Below, in pieces: positions 24,655 through 32,222 of a DNA stretch of 64,000 nt. The position numbers and the translations under genes were made by a program. This DNA comes from Candidatus Pseudobacter hemicellulosilyticus (lineage in GTDB: Bacteria > Bacteroidota > Bacteroidia > Chitinophagales > Chitinophagaceae): NCBI GenBank assembly GCA_029202545.1, contig CP119311.1, forward strand, positions 4,836,001-4,900,000, read 5' to 3'. The stretch's first letter is position 1, and the number at the start of each line of letters is the position of its first letter. Below the pieces are notes generated by a model. The model had not been told where the DNA came from, did not search any database, and saw only the letters and a list, made by a program, of their open reading frames with translations.

Positions 24655-25081
24655 AACGGTCCTGGAAGGCGCATAAGCATGCGCAATGGCTGACCTGTAG
24701 TACGAGCATATGCGGAACTAAACCGGGAGCATGCCGGAAAGCGCCAGGTATTTTGGTCTCGCGGGGTGTTTGCATCAAAGCCTCGTTGCAGTGTCGCCAT
24801 TCCTGATACGCTTCCCTGGTATACCGCCAATAGTCCGGCAGGGTAGTTGACGCCGGACTTTCCGGAGTCAGCAGGGGCAATCCGCCGGTCAGCATACCTA
24901 CCTACGAGCTTAAAAATTACCGCGATGGCTGCCCGGGAGGACTCTGACTCACCCTTGAGTGGATAACTTTTGTCTTGAAAATCACCCGTTTGGCCTTATT
25001 TTAGTTGATCTGCATCAAAGAAATTGATGTGGCGCCAATTATTTCAGCCAAAATTGGGAATAATGGCCAGTTAAATTTAAT
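24655..25081. other. Noncoding gap with an echo of the yajQ 3' end
   Basis: ATATGCGGAACTAAA at the end of yajQ (24641-24655) recurs exactly at 24708-24722, inside a longer weak match (CTGGCCCTGCAATATGAG against CTGACCTGTAGTACGAG). This makes a decayed direct duplication of the last dozen codons. Farther on, a minus-strand frame (about 24770-24895) reads LPDYWRYTREAYQEWRHCNEA, which could be the remnant of a gene but has no recognisable family. The rest of the gap shows no gene. Confidence 0.5.
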
Positions 25082-25112
25082 TTGGCGAACCGAAGCCGGT
25101 AGGCTAATTTTG
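25082..25112 (+). promoter_or_regulatory. Promoter of the L31 gene
   Basis: TTG at 25082-25084, a 20-base spacer and TAATTTTG (followed by C) at 25105-25112: a full consensus promoter. The predicted leader is about 50 bases and contains the hairpin at 25131-25152. Confidence 0.8.
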
Positions 25113-25130
25113 CGGCTTTGCAAATTTTAA

Positions 25131-25152
25131 ATGTACGGCAAAATCCGTACAT
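25131..25152 (+). promoter_or_regulatory. Leader hairpin upstream of rpmE2
   Basis: ATGTACGG at 25131-25138 and CCGTACAT at 25145-25152 form a perfect 8-bp stem with a CAAAAT loop, ending 18 bases before the L31 start codon. It has no T-tract, so it is not a terminator. It could be a translational control site for L31 or an RNA-stability element. Confidence 0.55.
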
Positions 25153-25170
25153 CCTTTAAATCAAAGAATT

Positions 25171-25422
25171 ATGAAGAAGGACCTCCACCCCGGTAGCTAC
25201 CGGTTCGTTATTTTCAAAGACATGAGTAATGGCGTCAGCTTCCTGAGCCGTTCCACTGCACCGAGCAAAGAGACAGCAAAATGGGAAGATGGTAATGATT
25301 ACCCCCTGATCAAACTTGAAATTTCCAATACTTCGCACCCTTTCTTTACTGGTCAAAACATCCTGGTAGATACTGCCGGTAGGATTGATAAGTTCAAGAA
25401 ACGTTACGAAAAGAAAAAATAA
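25171..25422 (+). CDS. rpmE2: 50S ribosomal protein L31 type B
   Basis: An 83-residue protein matching type B L31 (MKKDLHPGSYRFVIFKDMSNG, TKWEDG-like WEDGNDYPLIKLEISNTSHPFFTG, KRYEKKK end). It lacks the CxxC zinc ribbon of type A L31. In many bacteria the zinc-free paralog is induced by zinc shortage, but in Bacteroidota type B is often the only copy. The promoter is a plain housekeeping consensus, with no Zur-like box recognised. Confidence 0.95.
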   Translation: MKKDLHPGSYRFVIFKDMSNGVSFLSRSTAPSKETAKWEDGNDYPLIKLEISNTSHPFFTGQNILVDTAGRIDKFKKRYEKKK

Positions 25423-25468
25423 TAGCTTAATTTCAAGATAACATTTTTGTTTTTCATGGCTATACTTT

Positions 25469-25503
25469 CCCTTTCCTGTTCTCAGGAAGGGGATTCTTTT
25501 TTT
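25469..25503 (+). terminator. Terminator after rpmE2
   Basis: CCCTTTCCTG at 25469-25478 pairs with CAGGAAGGGG at 25483-25492 (one G-T pair), followed by ATTCTTTTTTT. Confidence 0.9.
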
Positions 25504-25566
25504 AGCGCCTGCCGTAAATCAGGTCGGCAGCGGTACCAGGTTTGCAGATAATCACCCGACATGTAT

Positions 25567-25574
25567 TACATTTG
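25567..25574 (+). promoter_or_regulatory. -7 box of the GlmU-like gene
   Basis: TACATTTG is a full -7 match, with TTG at 25542-25544 (spacer 22, slightly long). Transcription would begin near 25581, which favours the ATG at 25601 over the one at 25583. Confidence 0.5.
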
Positions 25575-25600
25575 ACCACCTTTTGCAAACAGGTTCTGAT

Positions 25601-26662
25601 ATGAAGCCGGTATACCTTACTGACAAAGAAGTACGCGACCATCTGTTCCCCTTTTCCCCGCTGCATCACGTGGCGGACTTCCGGATCGGTATCCTGACCA
25701 TCCGTGAAAAATGGGAAGCTCTGCTGGGCCAACCGGTCAATCTCCTGCCTGAGACCGATCAGCCCGATCTTTCCCTGGCAACCCTGTTTGCCGCCAATAT
25801 TCTTCCCTCCCGTCAGTTTATTGAGTCCCTGCAAAGTGGAGAAGCCACGCCCGCCCGTGACCCCGACTGGGAAAGCGTCCGGATCATCCAGTATCCCTGG
25901 CATATTTTCCAGTGGAACGACTGGGCCCTGCGTGAGGATTTCCAGCTGCTCAGCAGCGGCAGGATCAGTCAACCCATCCCCGAAAGCGTGCAGGCCACCA
26001 ATGCCCGGGAGATCTTTATAGAAGAGGGCGCAAAACTGGGTCACTGTTTTCTCAATGCTTCTACAGGCCCCATCTATATTGGTAAAAATGCAGAGATCAT
26101 GGAAGGCACTCTGATCCGCGGCCCCTTTGCCGCCTGTGAGGGCGCCGTGGTAAAGATGGGTACTAAAATTTATGGGGCCACTACGCTGGGACCTTATTCT
26201 GTAGTAGGCGGCGAGCTCAAGAACTGCGTGTTCTTCGGTTATTCCAACAAAGCACATGATGGCTACCTGGGCGATGCCGTGATTGGTGAATGGTGCAACC
26301 TTGGTGCAGGCACTTCCAATTCCAATCTCAAGAACAATGGCAGTGAAGTGAAGGTCTGGCACCAGCATTCCAAAGATTATATCCGTGCAGGCATCAAGTG
26401 CGGATTGCTGATGGGCGACTATTCACGTTGCGCCATCAATACCTCATTCAATACAGGCACCGTGGTAGGCGTTTGCGCCAATATCTTTGGCGAAGGATTG
26501 CCGCCCAAATACGTGCCCAGCTTCACCTGGGGCAACAAGGGCCTGACGAAATACGAATTTGAAAAAGCGCTGGCGGATATTGCCAACTGGAAAAAATTTA
26601 AACACCGGGAGCTGACAGATTCGGAAGTGAATCAATTGAAACATATTTTTGACCTCGGATAA
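25601..26662 (+). CDS. GlmU-like left-handed beta-helix acyl/nucleotidyl-transferase family protein
   Basis: About 353 residues from the ATG at 25601 (MKPVYLTDKEVRDHLFPFS). The N-terminal part, with FRIGILTIREKWEALLG, is typical of the Bacteroidota putative sugar nucleotidyltransferase group, but it lacks the classic GlmU GxGxRM pyrophosphorylase loop. From about residue 145 there are hexapeptide repeats (IYIGKNAEIMEGTLIRGPFA, KMGTKIYGATTLGPYSVVGGEL, VIGEWCNLGAGTSNSNLKNN) forming a left-handed beta-helix. The last part resembles the acetyltransferase end of GlmU. Its substrate is not known. It precedes tpiA by 55 bp, probably in one operon. Confidence 0.82.
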   Translation: MKPVYLTDKEVRDHLFPFSPLHHVADFRIGILTIREKWEALLGQPVNLLPETDQPDLSLATLFAANILPSRQFIESLQSGEATPARDPDWESVRIIQYPWHIFQWNDWALREDFQLLSSGRISQPIPESVQATNAREIFIEEGAKLGHCFLNASTGPIYIGKNAEIMEGTLIRGPFAACEGAVVKMGTKIYGATTLGPYSVVGGELKNCVFFGYSNKAHDGYLGDAVIGEWCNLGAGTSNSNLKNNGSEVKVWHQHSKDYIRAGIKCGLLMGDYSRCAINTSFNTGTVVGVCANIFGEGLPPKYVPSFTWGNKGLTKYEFEKALADIANWKKFKHRELTDSEVNQLKHIFDLG

Positions 26663-26717
26663 TGACTGCCTGCAAAGTCAGGCAGCAACTTTTACCATTT
26701 TTAAAAACACATCTTTC

Positions 26718-27479
26718 ATGAGAAAACAAATTGCGGCCGCCAACTGGAAAATGAACTGTACCTATCAGCAGGGCGAACAATTGCTGAACGATATTCTTGG
26801 CGCCGGACCTGTTTTATCCGAACAACAGGAAGTGGTCTTCGCAGTCCCTTTTCCCTATCTCATCATGGCCAACAGTGAAGTGGCTGAAGAGAAGAACTAC
26901 TTTGTAGCCGCTCAGAACTGCTACAATAAAAAATCAGGCGCTTATACGGGTGAAGTATCTGCTGAGATACTGCATTCCATCCATATAAAATACTGTGTGC
27001 TGGGTCATAGCGAACGCCGGGAGTATTTCCAGGAAAGCCACCAGATGCTGGCTGAAAAGGTTGACCTCTGCCTGGAAAACGATATCACGCCTATCTTCTG
27101 CTGCGGTGAGCCCCTGCCTATCCGCGAAGAAGGCAGCCAGAACAGCTATGTGGAAACACAGCTGAAAGAATCCCTGTTCCATCTTTCTGAAGAAGCCATG
27201 GCCCGCATCGTGATTGCCTATGAACCCATCTGGGCTATTGGCACCGGTAAAACAGCCAGTGCTGCACAGGCCCAGGAAATGCATGCGCATATCCGCGGTG
27301 TACTGGCTGCTCAGTTTGGTCAGGAGCTGGCTGATAAAGTATCCATTCTCTACGGCGGCAGCGTGAAAGCAGCCAATGCCAAAGAGATATTTGCCGGACC
27401 CGATGTGGACGGCGGCCTGGTAGGCGGCGCCTCCCTGGTAGCAGAAGAATTCCTGGCCATCATCAAGGCCCTGAAATAA
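26718..27479 (+). CDS. tpiA: Triosephosphate isomerase
   Basis: A 253-residue glycolytic enzyme that interconverts dihydroxyacetone phosphate and glyceraldehyde 3-phosphate. The ATG at 26718 gives the standard start MRKQIAAANWKMN. The catalytic residues are in place: Lys11, His97 (GHSERR) and Glu169 (AYEPIWAIGTGK). The phosphate loop YGGSVKAANA and GGLVGGASL lie near the end. The upstream frame extension overlaps the previous stop and lacks TIM features. Confidence 0.98.
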   Translation: MRKQIAAANWKMNCTYQQGEQLLNDILGAGPVLSEQQEVVFAVPFPYLIMANSEVAEEKNYFVAAQNCYNKKSGAYTGEVSAEILHSIHIKYCVLGHSERREYFQESHQMLAEKVDLCLENDITPIFCCGEPLPIREEGSQNSYVETQLKESLFHLSEEAMARIVIAYEPIWAIGTGKTASAAQAQEMHAHIRGVLAAQFGQELADKVSILYGGSVKAANAKEIFAGPDVDGGLVGGASLVAEEFLAIIKALK

Positions 27480-27496
27480 TTCAACGTTTACGGTTA

Positions 27497-27543
27497 TAGT
27501 CCTCCACCTGGCACAGTCAGTGCCGGGTGGAGGACTTTTTTTG
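27497..27543 (+). terminator. Terminator after tpiA
   Basis: GTCCTCCACC with TGGCAC on the left (27499-27514) pairs with GTGCC-GGGTGGAGGAC on the right (27520-27535), followed by seven T. Confidence 0.92.
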
Positions 27544-27639
27544 TGCAGATAGTTGCTGTAAAAGCGTTAAACTGTCATTTTTTTGCCGGCGGCAACTATA
27601 TTGGATTGGTTCTTGTTTTACTGGTATAAAACAGCACCT

Positions 27640-28053
27640 ATGGAACGAGCAAAGGCATTGCAGTCCCTCTCCAAATGGCAGGAAAAAGATCAGCAGTCCT
27701 GCCAGCGACTGCTACAGGGCGTACGGGTACAACAGGACAGGAAGGCATTGAAGAAAGACGTCCTTTCCTTCTGGAACAATGAGCTGCAACAGCACATGGA
27801 TACCGAAGAAAAAATATTACTGCCCTTTCTGAGCCAGCAGCATTTCAACAAGGATCTCATCAACCTGGTAACGCGTGAAAAGCAGACCATCCGCCTGCTG
27901 GCGCAGCGGCTGCCAACGCATGACGACGGGGTATACCTCTATGAAATTTTCCTGAACCTGGTACAGCAGCACCTGCAGTTCCAGAATAAAGTAGTACTGA
28001 CGAAGATGGAAAAAGAGATCCCGGCGCCACAGCTGGCGCAGCTGAAAGTGTAG
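27640..28053 (+). CDS. Hemerythrin-like helical protein
   Basis: 137 residues from the ATG at 27640 (MERAKALQSLSKWQEKDQQSC). An all-helical protein with histidines and acidic residues spaced as in HHE/hemerythrin domains (ELQQHMDTEEKILLPFL, VQQHLQFQNKVVL). The second motif is incomplete (no HxxxH pair visible), so iron binding is uncertain. Annotated relatives are called hemerythrin domain-containing proteins. It converges with the glycosyltransferase gene, with only 4 bp between stop codons and no terminator. Confidence 0.65.
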   Translation: MERAKALQSLSKWQEKDQQSCQRLLQGVRVQQDRKALKKDVLSFWNNELQQHMDTEEKILLPFLSQQHFNKDLINLVTREKQTIRLLAQRLPTHDDGVYLYEIFLNLVQQHLQFQNKVVLTKMEKEIPAPQLAQLKV

Positions 28054-28057
28054 TTGT

Positions 28058-29194
28058 TCAGCCACCGAACAGGTCCGGGTTCTGCTGGCGGATATTCTCC
28101 AATGTATAGGTCCGTGATACAGTCAGCGCCCGCTGCAGTAAAGCTGCATAGCGGGCAGGCTCCTCCTGGAGGGATTTCAATAAACCGGGAAGGTCGTCGG
28201 GAGCTGTATACCGGATAATGGCAGGTTCTCTGTCTTCCGGGGTCTGCAAAGCCGCGGGGATCAGCCAGGGCCGGGCATAACGGATACAGTCGGCCAGGTT
28301 GCCTGATGTAATGCTCAGGCCATAGACTTCTTCCACCTTACCTTCCATGCGTGTATGGATCACAGAAGGGGTGAATACCAGGTGCGCTTCCTGCATCAGC
28401 TGGTCGAACCGGGACTGGTGGACCGTTTCTTTTCCAAAAAATTTCAGGTTATCATACTTTGCTGCATAGTCCTGGCAGCGTTGTAACAGGTTGGCGCCCT
28501 CTTCGCCGGTAAAAGCCCCCAGCAGCGTGATCTCAATGGCAAAGCCTTTCACTCGTGCAGCTTCCAATAAAGTAAATACCTGTTCATAATCTCTCCGGCG
28601 GGGATCTACAGACCCCGGCACTACTAAACGCAACAGTTGCTCCACCGGCATGGCCGGTTCGCGGTAGCTGGTTCCCTCAAAGAAAGCGCCGGGCAGCAAG
28701 TGGATGGTTTTAGCTGGCAGCCGCTGCTGCAGGTAGGTCTGCATGGGTGCTGCAAGGACATTAAGTTCCTGTATATTTTTCAGCAGCCAGCGTTTACCCA
28801 GGTAGCTGGCCCAGCTGCGCAGGGATAAACCTGGTGGCGTATCCAGGAACTGGTGGATATCATGCAGGGTGAGCAGGATGCGGCGCGGCCGGAGCTTACT
28901 GACCATGGCGGCATAATGCAGGTAATTATCGGCTACTGTATTCAGCAAGAGAAGGTCCAGCTGACGCTGACCGGTTTCCTGTTGCATGCGGGCAATGAAC
29001 TGACGGCGGGATTCTTCCGGGGCACGCACAATGACAGACAGGTTCCGGGCCGGCTGTTCTTCCAACAGGTATTGCAGTTGACGCCAGGAATAATCATACA
29101 CAAAGAGGGTCAGCTCATGGGTCCCGTTATCAAACAGCCGGAGCAGGGTATGGGTAACTTCAAAATGATCTGTCTCAAATAGGCCTATGCGCAT
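28058..29194 (-). CDS. Glycosyltransferase-like protein (GT-B fold)
   Basis: 378 residues (MRIGLFETDHFEVTHTLLRLF). The N-terminal half has the Rossmann-like strands ILLTLHDIHQFLDTP. The C-terminal half has VVPGSVDPRRRDYEQVFTLLEAA, EITLLGAFTGEEG and FGKETVHQSRFDQLMQEAHLVFTPS, the pattern of GT4-type retaining transferases. The usual E-x7-E motif is not clear. Position beside a flippase and another transferase suggests surface polysaccharide or glycolipid assembly. Donor and acceptor are unknown. Confidence 0.7.
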   Translation of the reverse strand: MRIGLFETDHFEVTHTLLRLFDNGTHELTLFVYDYSWRQLQYLLEEQPARNLSVIVRAPEESRRQFIARMQQETGQRQLDLLLLNTVADNYLHYAAMVSKLRPRRILLTLHDIHQFLDTPPGLSLRSWASYLGKRWLLKNIQELNVLAAPMQTYLQQRLPAKTIHLLPGAFFEGTSYREPAMPVEQLLRLVVPGSVDPRRRDYEQVFTLLEAARVKGFAIEITLLGAFTGEEGANLLQRCQDYAAKYDNLKFFGKETVHQSRFDQLMQEAHLVFTPSVIHTRMEGKVEEVYGLSITSGNLADCIRYARPWLIPAALQTPEDREPAIIRYTAPDDLPGLLKSLQEEPARYAALLQRALTVSRTYTLENIRQQNPDLFGG

Positions 29195-29287
29195 TGCCGG
29201 GATTACAGTTTTTCAGGCCGCTGGTCCGCATGGGTGGCGGGAAGCGAACCTCTTGGTCAGCAAACAGGATGTTTGGCTAAATATACT

Positions 29288-29295
29288 TATGTTTG
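29288..29295 (+). promoter_or_regulatory. -7 box of the flippase-glycosyltransferase operon
   Basis: TATGTTTG is a full -7 match, predicting transcription from about 29302, some 30 bases before the TTG start codon. No TTG at the correct -33 distance was found. Confidence 0.45.
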
Positions 29296-29330
29296 TGCGA
29301 TCCCGGCTTTTTATTTAAACTTCCTGTCTG

Positions 29331-30782
29331 TTGCTGAGCATTAAAAAGAACCTGGCGTATAATTTCCTCTTGTCCCTGAGCCAGGTGTTGCTGCCATTGG
29401 TATCCATTCCATATATATCGCGGATACTCACGCCGGAAGGGATCGGTAAAGTTAGCTTCATTGATTCTTTCACTTACTATTTTGTATCTATCGCCGAGTT
29501 TGGCATTGTGGTCTATGGCATGCGGGAAGTAGCCCGCCTGCGGGATGATCCGCCGGCCCGTGATCGTGCGGTATCAGGTCTGCTGAGCCTGCATGTGCTG
29601 ACCTCGGCCATCAGTATCTGTTTATACAGCATCGCTGTTTTCTTCCTTTGGCAGAAGATCCAGGATATCCGCCTCCTGTTTTTCTCTTTTTCTTTCCTGC
29701 TGGTGAATGCTTTTGCCTGCGAATGGTATTTCCTGGGCATGGAGCGGTTCCGGTATATAATGCTGCGCAGCCTGATCACCCGGCTATTGGGACTGGCCTC
29801 CCTCTTCCTGCTGGTGCGGGCTCCCGAAGACTATTTCCTTTACTATGCTATCATCACCGGCTCAGCTATTGTGAATGGACTATGGAACAGCTTTTACCTG
29901 TTCCGCGAGGTGAGGATCTCCTTCAGGAATATTCCCTGGCGCCGTTATGCTTTCCAGACAAGATATACCTATGCCATCAGCCTGCTGGCTGATGTGACCC
30001 TCATACTGGATGTGGTGTTCCTGCGATTGCTGAGCCTGCCGGCCGCAGTGGGGCTCTATGCCTTTTCCATGAAGATAGTGCGCACATCTTCCTCCCTGTT
30101 GACAGATTCCCTGCTGGTATTTTTCCCGCGTGTAGTGGCATTGGTGAGGGCTGAGGCTTATGAGGAAGTAAAGGCGCTGGTCCGGCGCAATATCCAGCTG
30201 CTGCTTTTTTTCGGTATTCCCATGACCCTGGGCATTTTTGTAGTGGCCGAACCACTGGTGCTGGTAGTGCTGGGACCGCAGTTCCTTCCGGCCGTACCCA
30301 ACCTGCAGCTGCTGGCTTTTTACTTACTGTTGCGGGTATACAATCTCTTCCTCAGCAAACAGGCACTGATAGCACATGGCCAGGAAAAAGCCTACGTGAA
30401 AAGCCTGCTGCTGGGAGCTGGTATTTTTGTAGCAGCGACCATTCCTTTGTCGTGGCGGTATGCCGATCTGGGCGCCTGCATGGCCATCCTGTTATCGGAA
30501 CTGGCCACCTTGCTGTTGAATTTGTATTATTGTCGCCGCCTGGTAAGCTACCTGCCCGTATGGGATAACAAGTCATTCCTCCAGGCGCTGGCAGCCAGCC
30601 TGCCTTTTGTATTGCTGGCGGCAGGGCTGAACCACTGGCTGCAGGCGCCGCTGCCCGTACTGCTGACAGCCATTCCACTCTGTGCCGCTGTCTATATACT
30701 GATACAGGGCTGGGGCTTCCGGAATGAGCTGGCCATGAATGCCCGGACTACGTTCACCGATTATTTTTTACGCCGATCATGA
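29331..30782 (+). CDS. Oligosaccharide flippase (Wzx / polysaccharide biosynthesis family)
   Basis: A 483-residue membrane protein with about 12-14 hydrophobic segments. The start LSIKKNLAYNFLLSLSQVLLPLVSIPYISRILTPEGIGKVSF is the canonical O-antigen flippase N-terminus. It translocates lipid-linked oligosaccharide across the inner membrane. The start codon must be TTG at 29331 (or CTG at 29328): a stop codon lies just upstream at 29316 and no ATG is in frame before the conserved N-terminus. Its stop overlaps the next gene's ATG (ATGA), so translation is coupled. Confidence 0.92.
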   Translation: MLSIKKNLAYNFLLSLSQVLLPLVSIPYISRILTPEGIGKVSFIDSFTYYFVSIAEFGIVVYGMREVARLRDDPPARDRAVSGLLSLHVLTSAISICLYSIAVFFLWQKIQDIRLLFFSFSFLLVNAFACEWYFLGMERFRYIMLRSLITRLLGLASLFLLVRAPEDYFLYYAIITGSAIVNGLWNSFYLFREVRISFRNIPWRRYAFQTRYTYAISLLADVTLILDVVFLRLLSLPAAVGLYAFSMKIVRTSSSLLTDSLLVFFPRVVALVRAEAYEEVKALVRRNIQLLLFFGIPMTLGIFVVAEPLVLVVLGPQFLPAVPNLQLLAFYLLLRVYNLFLSKQALIAHGQEKAYVKSLLLGAGIFVAATIPLSWRYADLGACMAILLSELATLLLNLYYCRRLVSYLPVWDNKSFLQALAASLPFVLLAAGLNHWLQAPLPVLLTAIPLCAAVYILIQGWGFRNELAMNARTTFTDYFLRRS

Positions 30783-31828
30783 GGTATACGCATCAACGAT
30801 ATTTCATCCAGGAGCATTTGCAGGAGACCGTCCAGGACGGTGGCATCGGGTATGTGGATGGAGAGCGGATCCTTGTGCGCGAAGGCTTTCAGCCGATCCA
30901 TTTTCCGCGGCACCATGATTTTTCGTTTACTGCCAAACTGGTGCGGCTGCTTTTCCTGCTTCGTTGCTGGTGGGGACTGCCGCGGCATTCCATCATCGTG
31001 TTCCAGTACCCGCTGTATGCCGGTATGAACAAATTGTTATTATCCGCCCTGCGGCTCCGCCCATCCATCCGGGTCATCTGCCTGCTGGCGGATATCAACG
31101 GGCTGAAGCAGGGGGATGCGGGACTGCTCCGGCGGGAAGTCCACCTGTTCCGCCGATACCACTATTTCATTGTACACAACGAGGCGATGCGCTCCTGGCT
31201 GCTCCGGCAGGTACCGGATGCACAAACGGAGATCACGGGCTTCTTTGATTTCCTGGCCTCCCCGGTCCAGGCGCCGGGGCGGCTGTCGGGTGAGATCGCT
31301 TTTGCGGGCAATCTCTACAAAAGCCTGTTCCTGGAACAGCTGCCGCAGGTGGTGAAGGCCCAGCCGGATCTCCGGTTCCGGGTCTATGGCCCGCATGCAA
31401 CAGCTGCTATGCAGAATGGGCCCGGCATCCGGTATGAGGGGGTGTTCCCGCCTTATGAAATGCCCAGGCTGCTGCAGGGATCATTCGGGCTGGTATGGGA
31501 TGGTGATGGCATTGAAGGGGCCGATGGCAGTATGGGACAGTATATGGAATTTATTTCTCACCATAAATTATCCCTTTACCTGGTCAGCGGGATGCCGGTG
31601 CTAGTGTATGCGCGGGCCGGGTCTGCCGCCCTGGTGCAGCAATACGGGCTGGGCATCGGCATCAGCAGTTTACTGGAAATAGGGGAGAAGATCGGTGCGC
31701 TGACCGAAGCCGATTACCAGGCTATGTGCCGGAATGTACAGGAAGCTGGCAGGAAAATTGCCGCAGGCGATTGTTTACGGGAAGCGCTGACAAAGCTGCT
31801 GGCCCGGATGCAGCGGGTAAAAGCTTAA
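30779..31828 (+). CDS. Glycosyltransferase, Gtf3 / galactofuranosyltransferase-like
   Basis: 349 residues starting inside the flippase stop codon (ATGA overlap). Recognisable pieces are IIVFQYPLYAGMNKLLL, ICLLADINGLKQGD, YFIVHNEAMRSWL, FAGNLYKSLFLEQLP, and GLVWDGDGIEGADGSMGQYMEFISHHKLSLYLVSGMPVLVY. The last is characteristic of the Gtf3/beta-1,6-galactofuranosyltransferase-like group. With the flippase it points to assembly of a cell-surface glycan. The sugar is not predictable. Its TAA stop shares four bases with the TAA of the convergent acyl-CoA-binding gene. Confidence 0.8.
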   Translation: MRYTHQRYFIQEHLQETVQDGGIGYVDGERILVREGFQPIHFPRHHDFSFTAKLVRLLFLLRCWWGLPRHSIIVFQYPLYAGMNKLLLSALRLRPSIRVICLLADINGLKQGDAGLLRREVHLFRRYHYFIVHNEAMRSWLLRQVPDAQTEITGFFDFLASPVQAPGRLSGEIAFAGNLYKSLFLEQLPQVVKAQPDLRFRVYGPHATAAMQNGPGIRYEGVFPPYEMPRLLQGSFGLVWDGDGIEGADGSMGQYMEFISHHKLSLYLVSGMPVLVYARAGSAALVQQYGLGIGISSLLEIGEKIGALTEADYQAMCRNVQEAGRKIAAGDCLREALTKLLARMQRVKA

Positions 31829-32082
31829 GCCTTGAGTTTATCTACCAGGTCAATATATTCTTTCATGGCAGCTTCCCTGGTCTTGCCTTTCAGGCCAGCC
31901 CAGGCTTCAAATTTGGCCTTGGAAACAAAATCGAACGGGTTTGCCGGCGGATCTACATTAACGTCCCCTTCAGTGGCCTGTTTGTAAAAGGAATAAAGTT
32001 GCAGCAGGGTATCGTTACTGGGTCTGTCGGTAAGGTTTTTGCTATCCACTACAGCTTGCTCAAATTGGGCAGTCAGGTCCAT
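31825..32082 (-). CDS. Acyl-CoA-binding protein
   Basis: 85 residues from the ATG at 32082 (MDLTAQFEQAV). The longer frame starting at 32121 adds 13 residues not found in the family. It matches the four-helix ACBP fold: LLQLYSFYKQATEGD and the binding helix KFEAWAGLKGKTREAAMKEYIDLVDKL, with the Tyr and Lys that contact the CoA phosphate. It carries long-chain acyl-CoA in the cytosol. The fold is mainly eukaryotic but is widespread in Bacteroidota. Confidence 0.95.
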   Translation of the reverse strand: MDLTAQFEQAVVDSKNLTDRPSNDTLLQLYSFYKQATEGDVNVDPPANPFDFVSKAKFEAWAGLKGKTREAAMKEYIDLVDKLKA

Positions 32083-32222
32083 GGCGGCGTTGTTTGCTGC
32101 GAATGTAAGGAAATAAGTCATGTCCCGGTCATCCCAACATAAAAGGCTATCGGGAACCGGTAAAAACCATAAAATTATTTACCTTCAAACGCCAAAAAAG
32201 ACAAATAAATCAATACGATCAT

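Noticed and set aside
24536..24895. 119-codon minus-strand frame after yajQ
   Set aside because: Half of it is antisense to yajQ. The intergenic half (WRYTREAYQEWRH region) looks faintly protein-like but matches no family I know, so it is only mentioned as a possible remnant.
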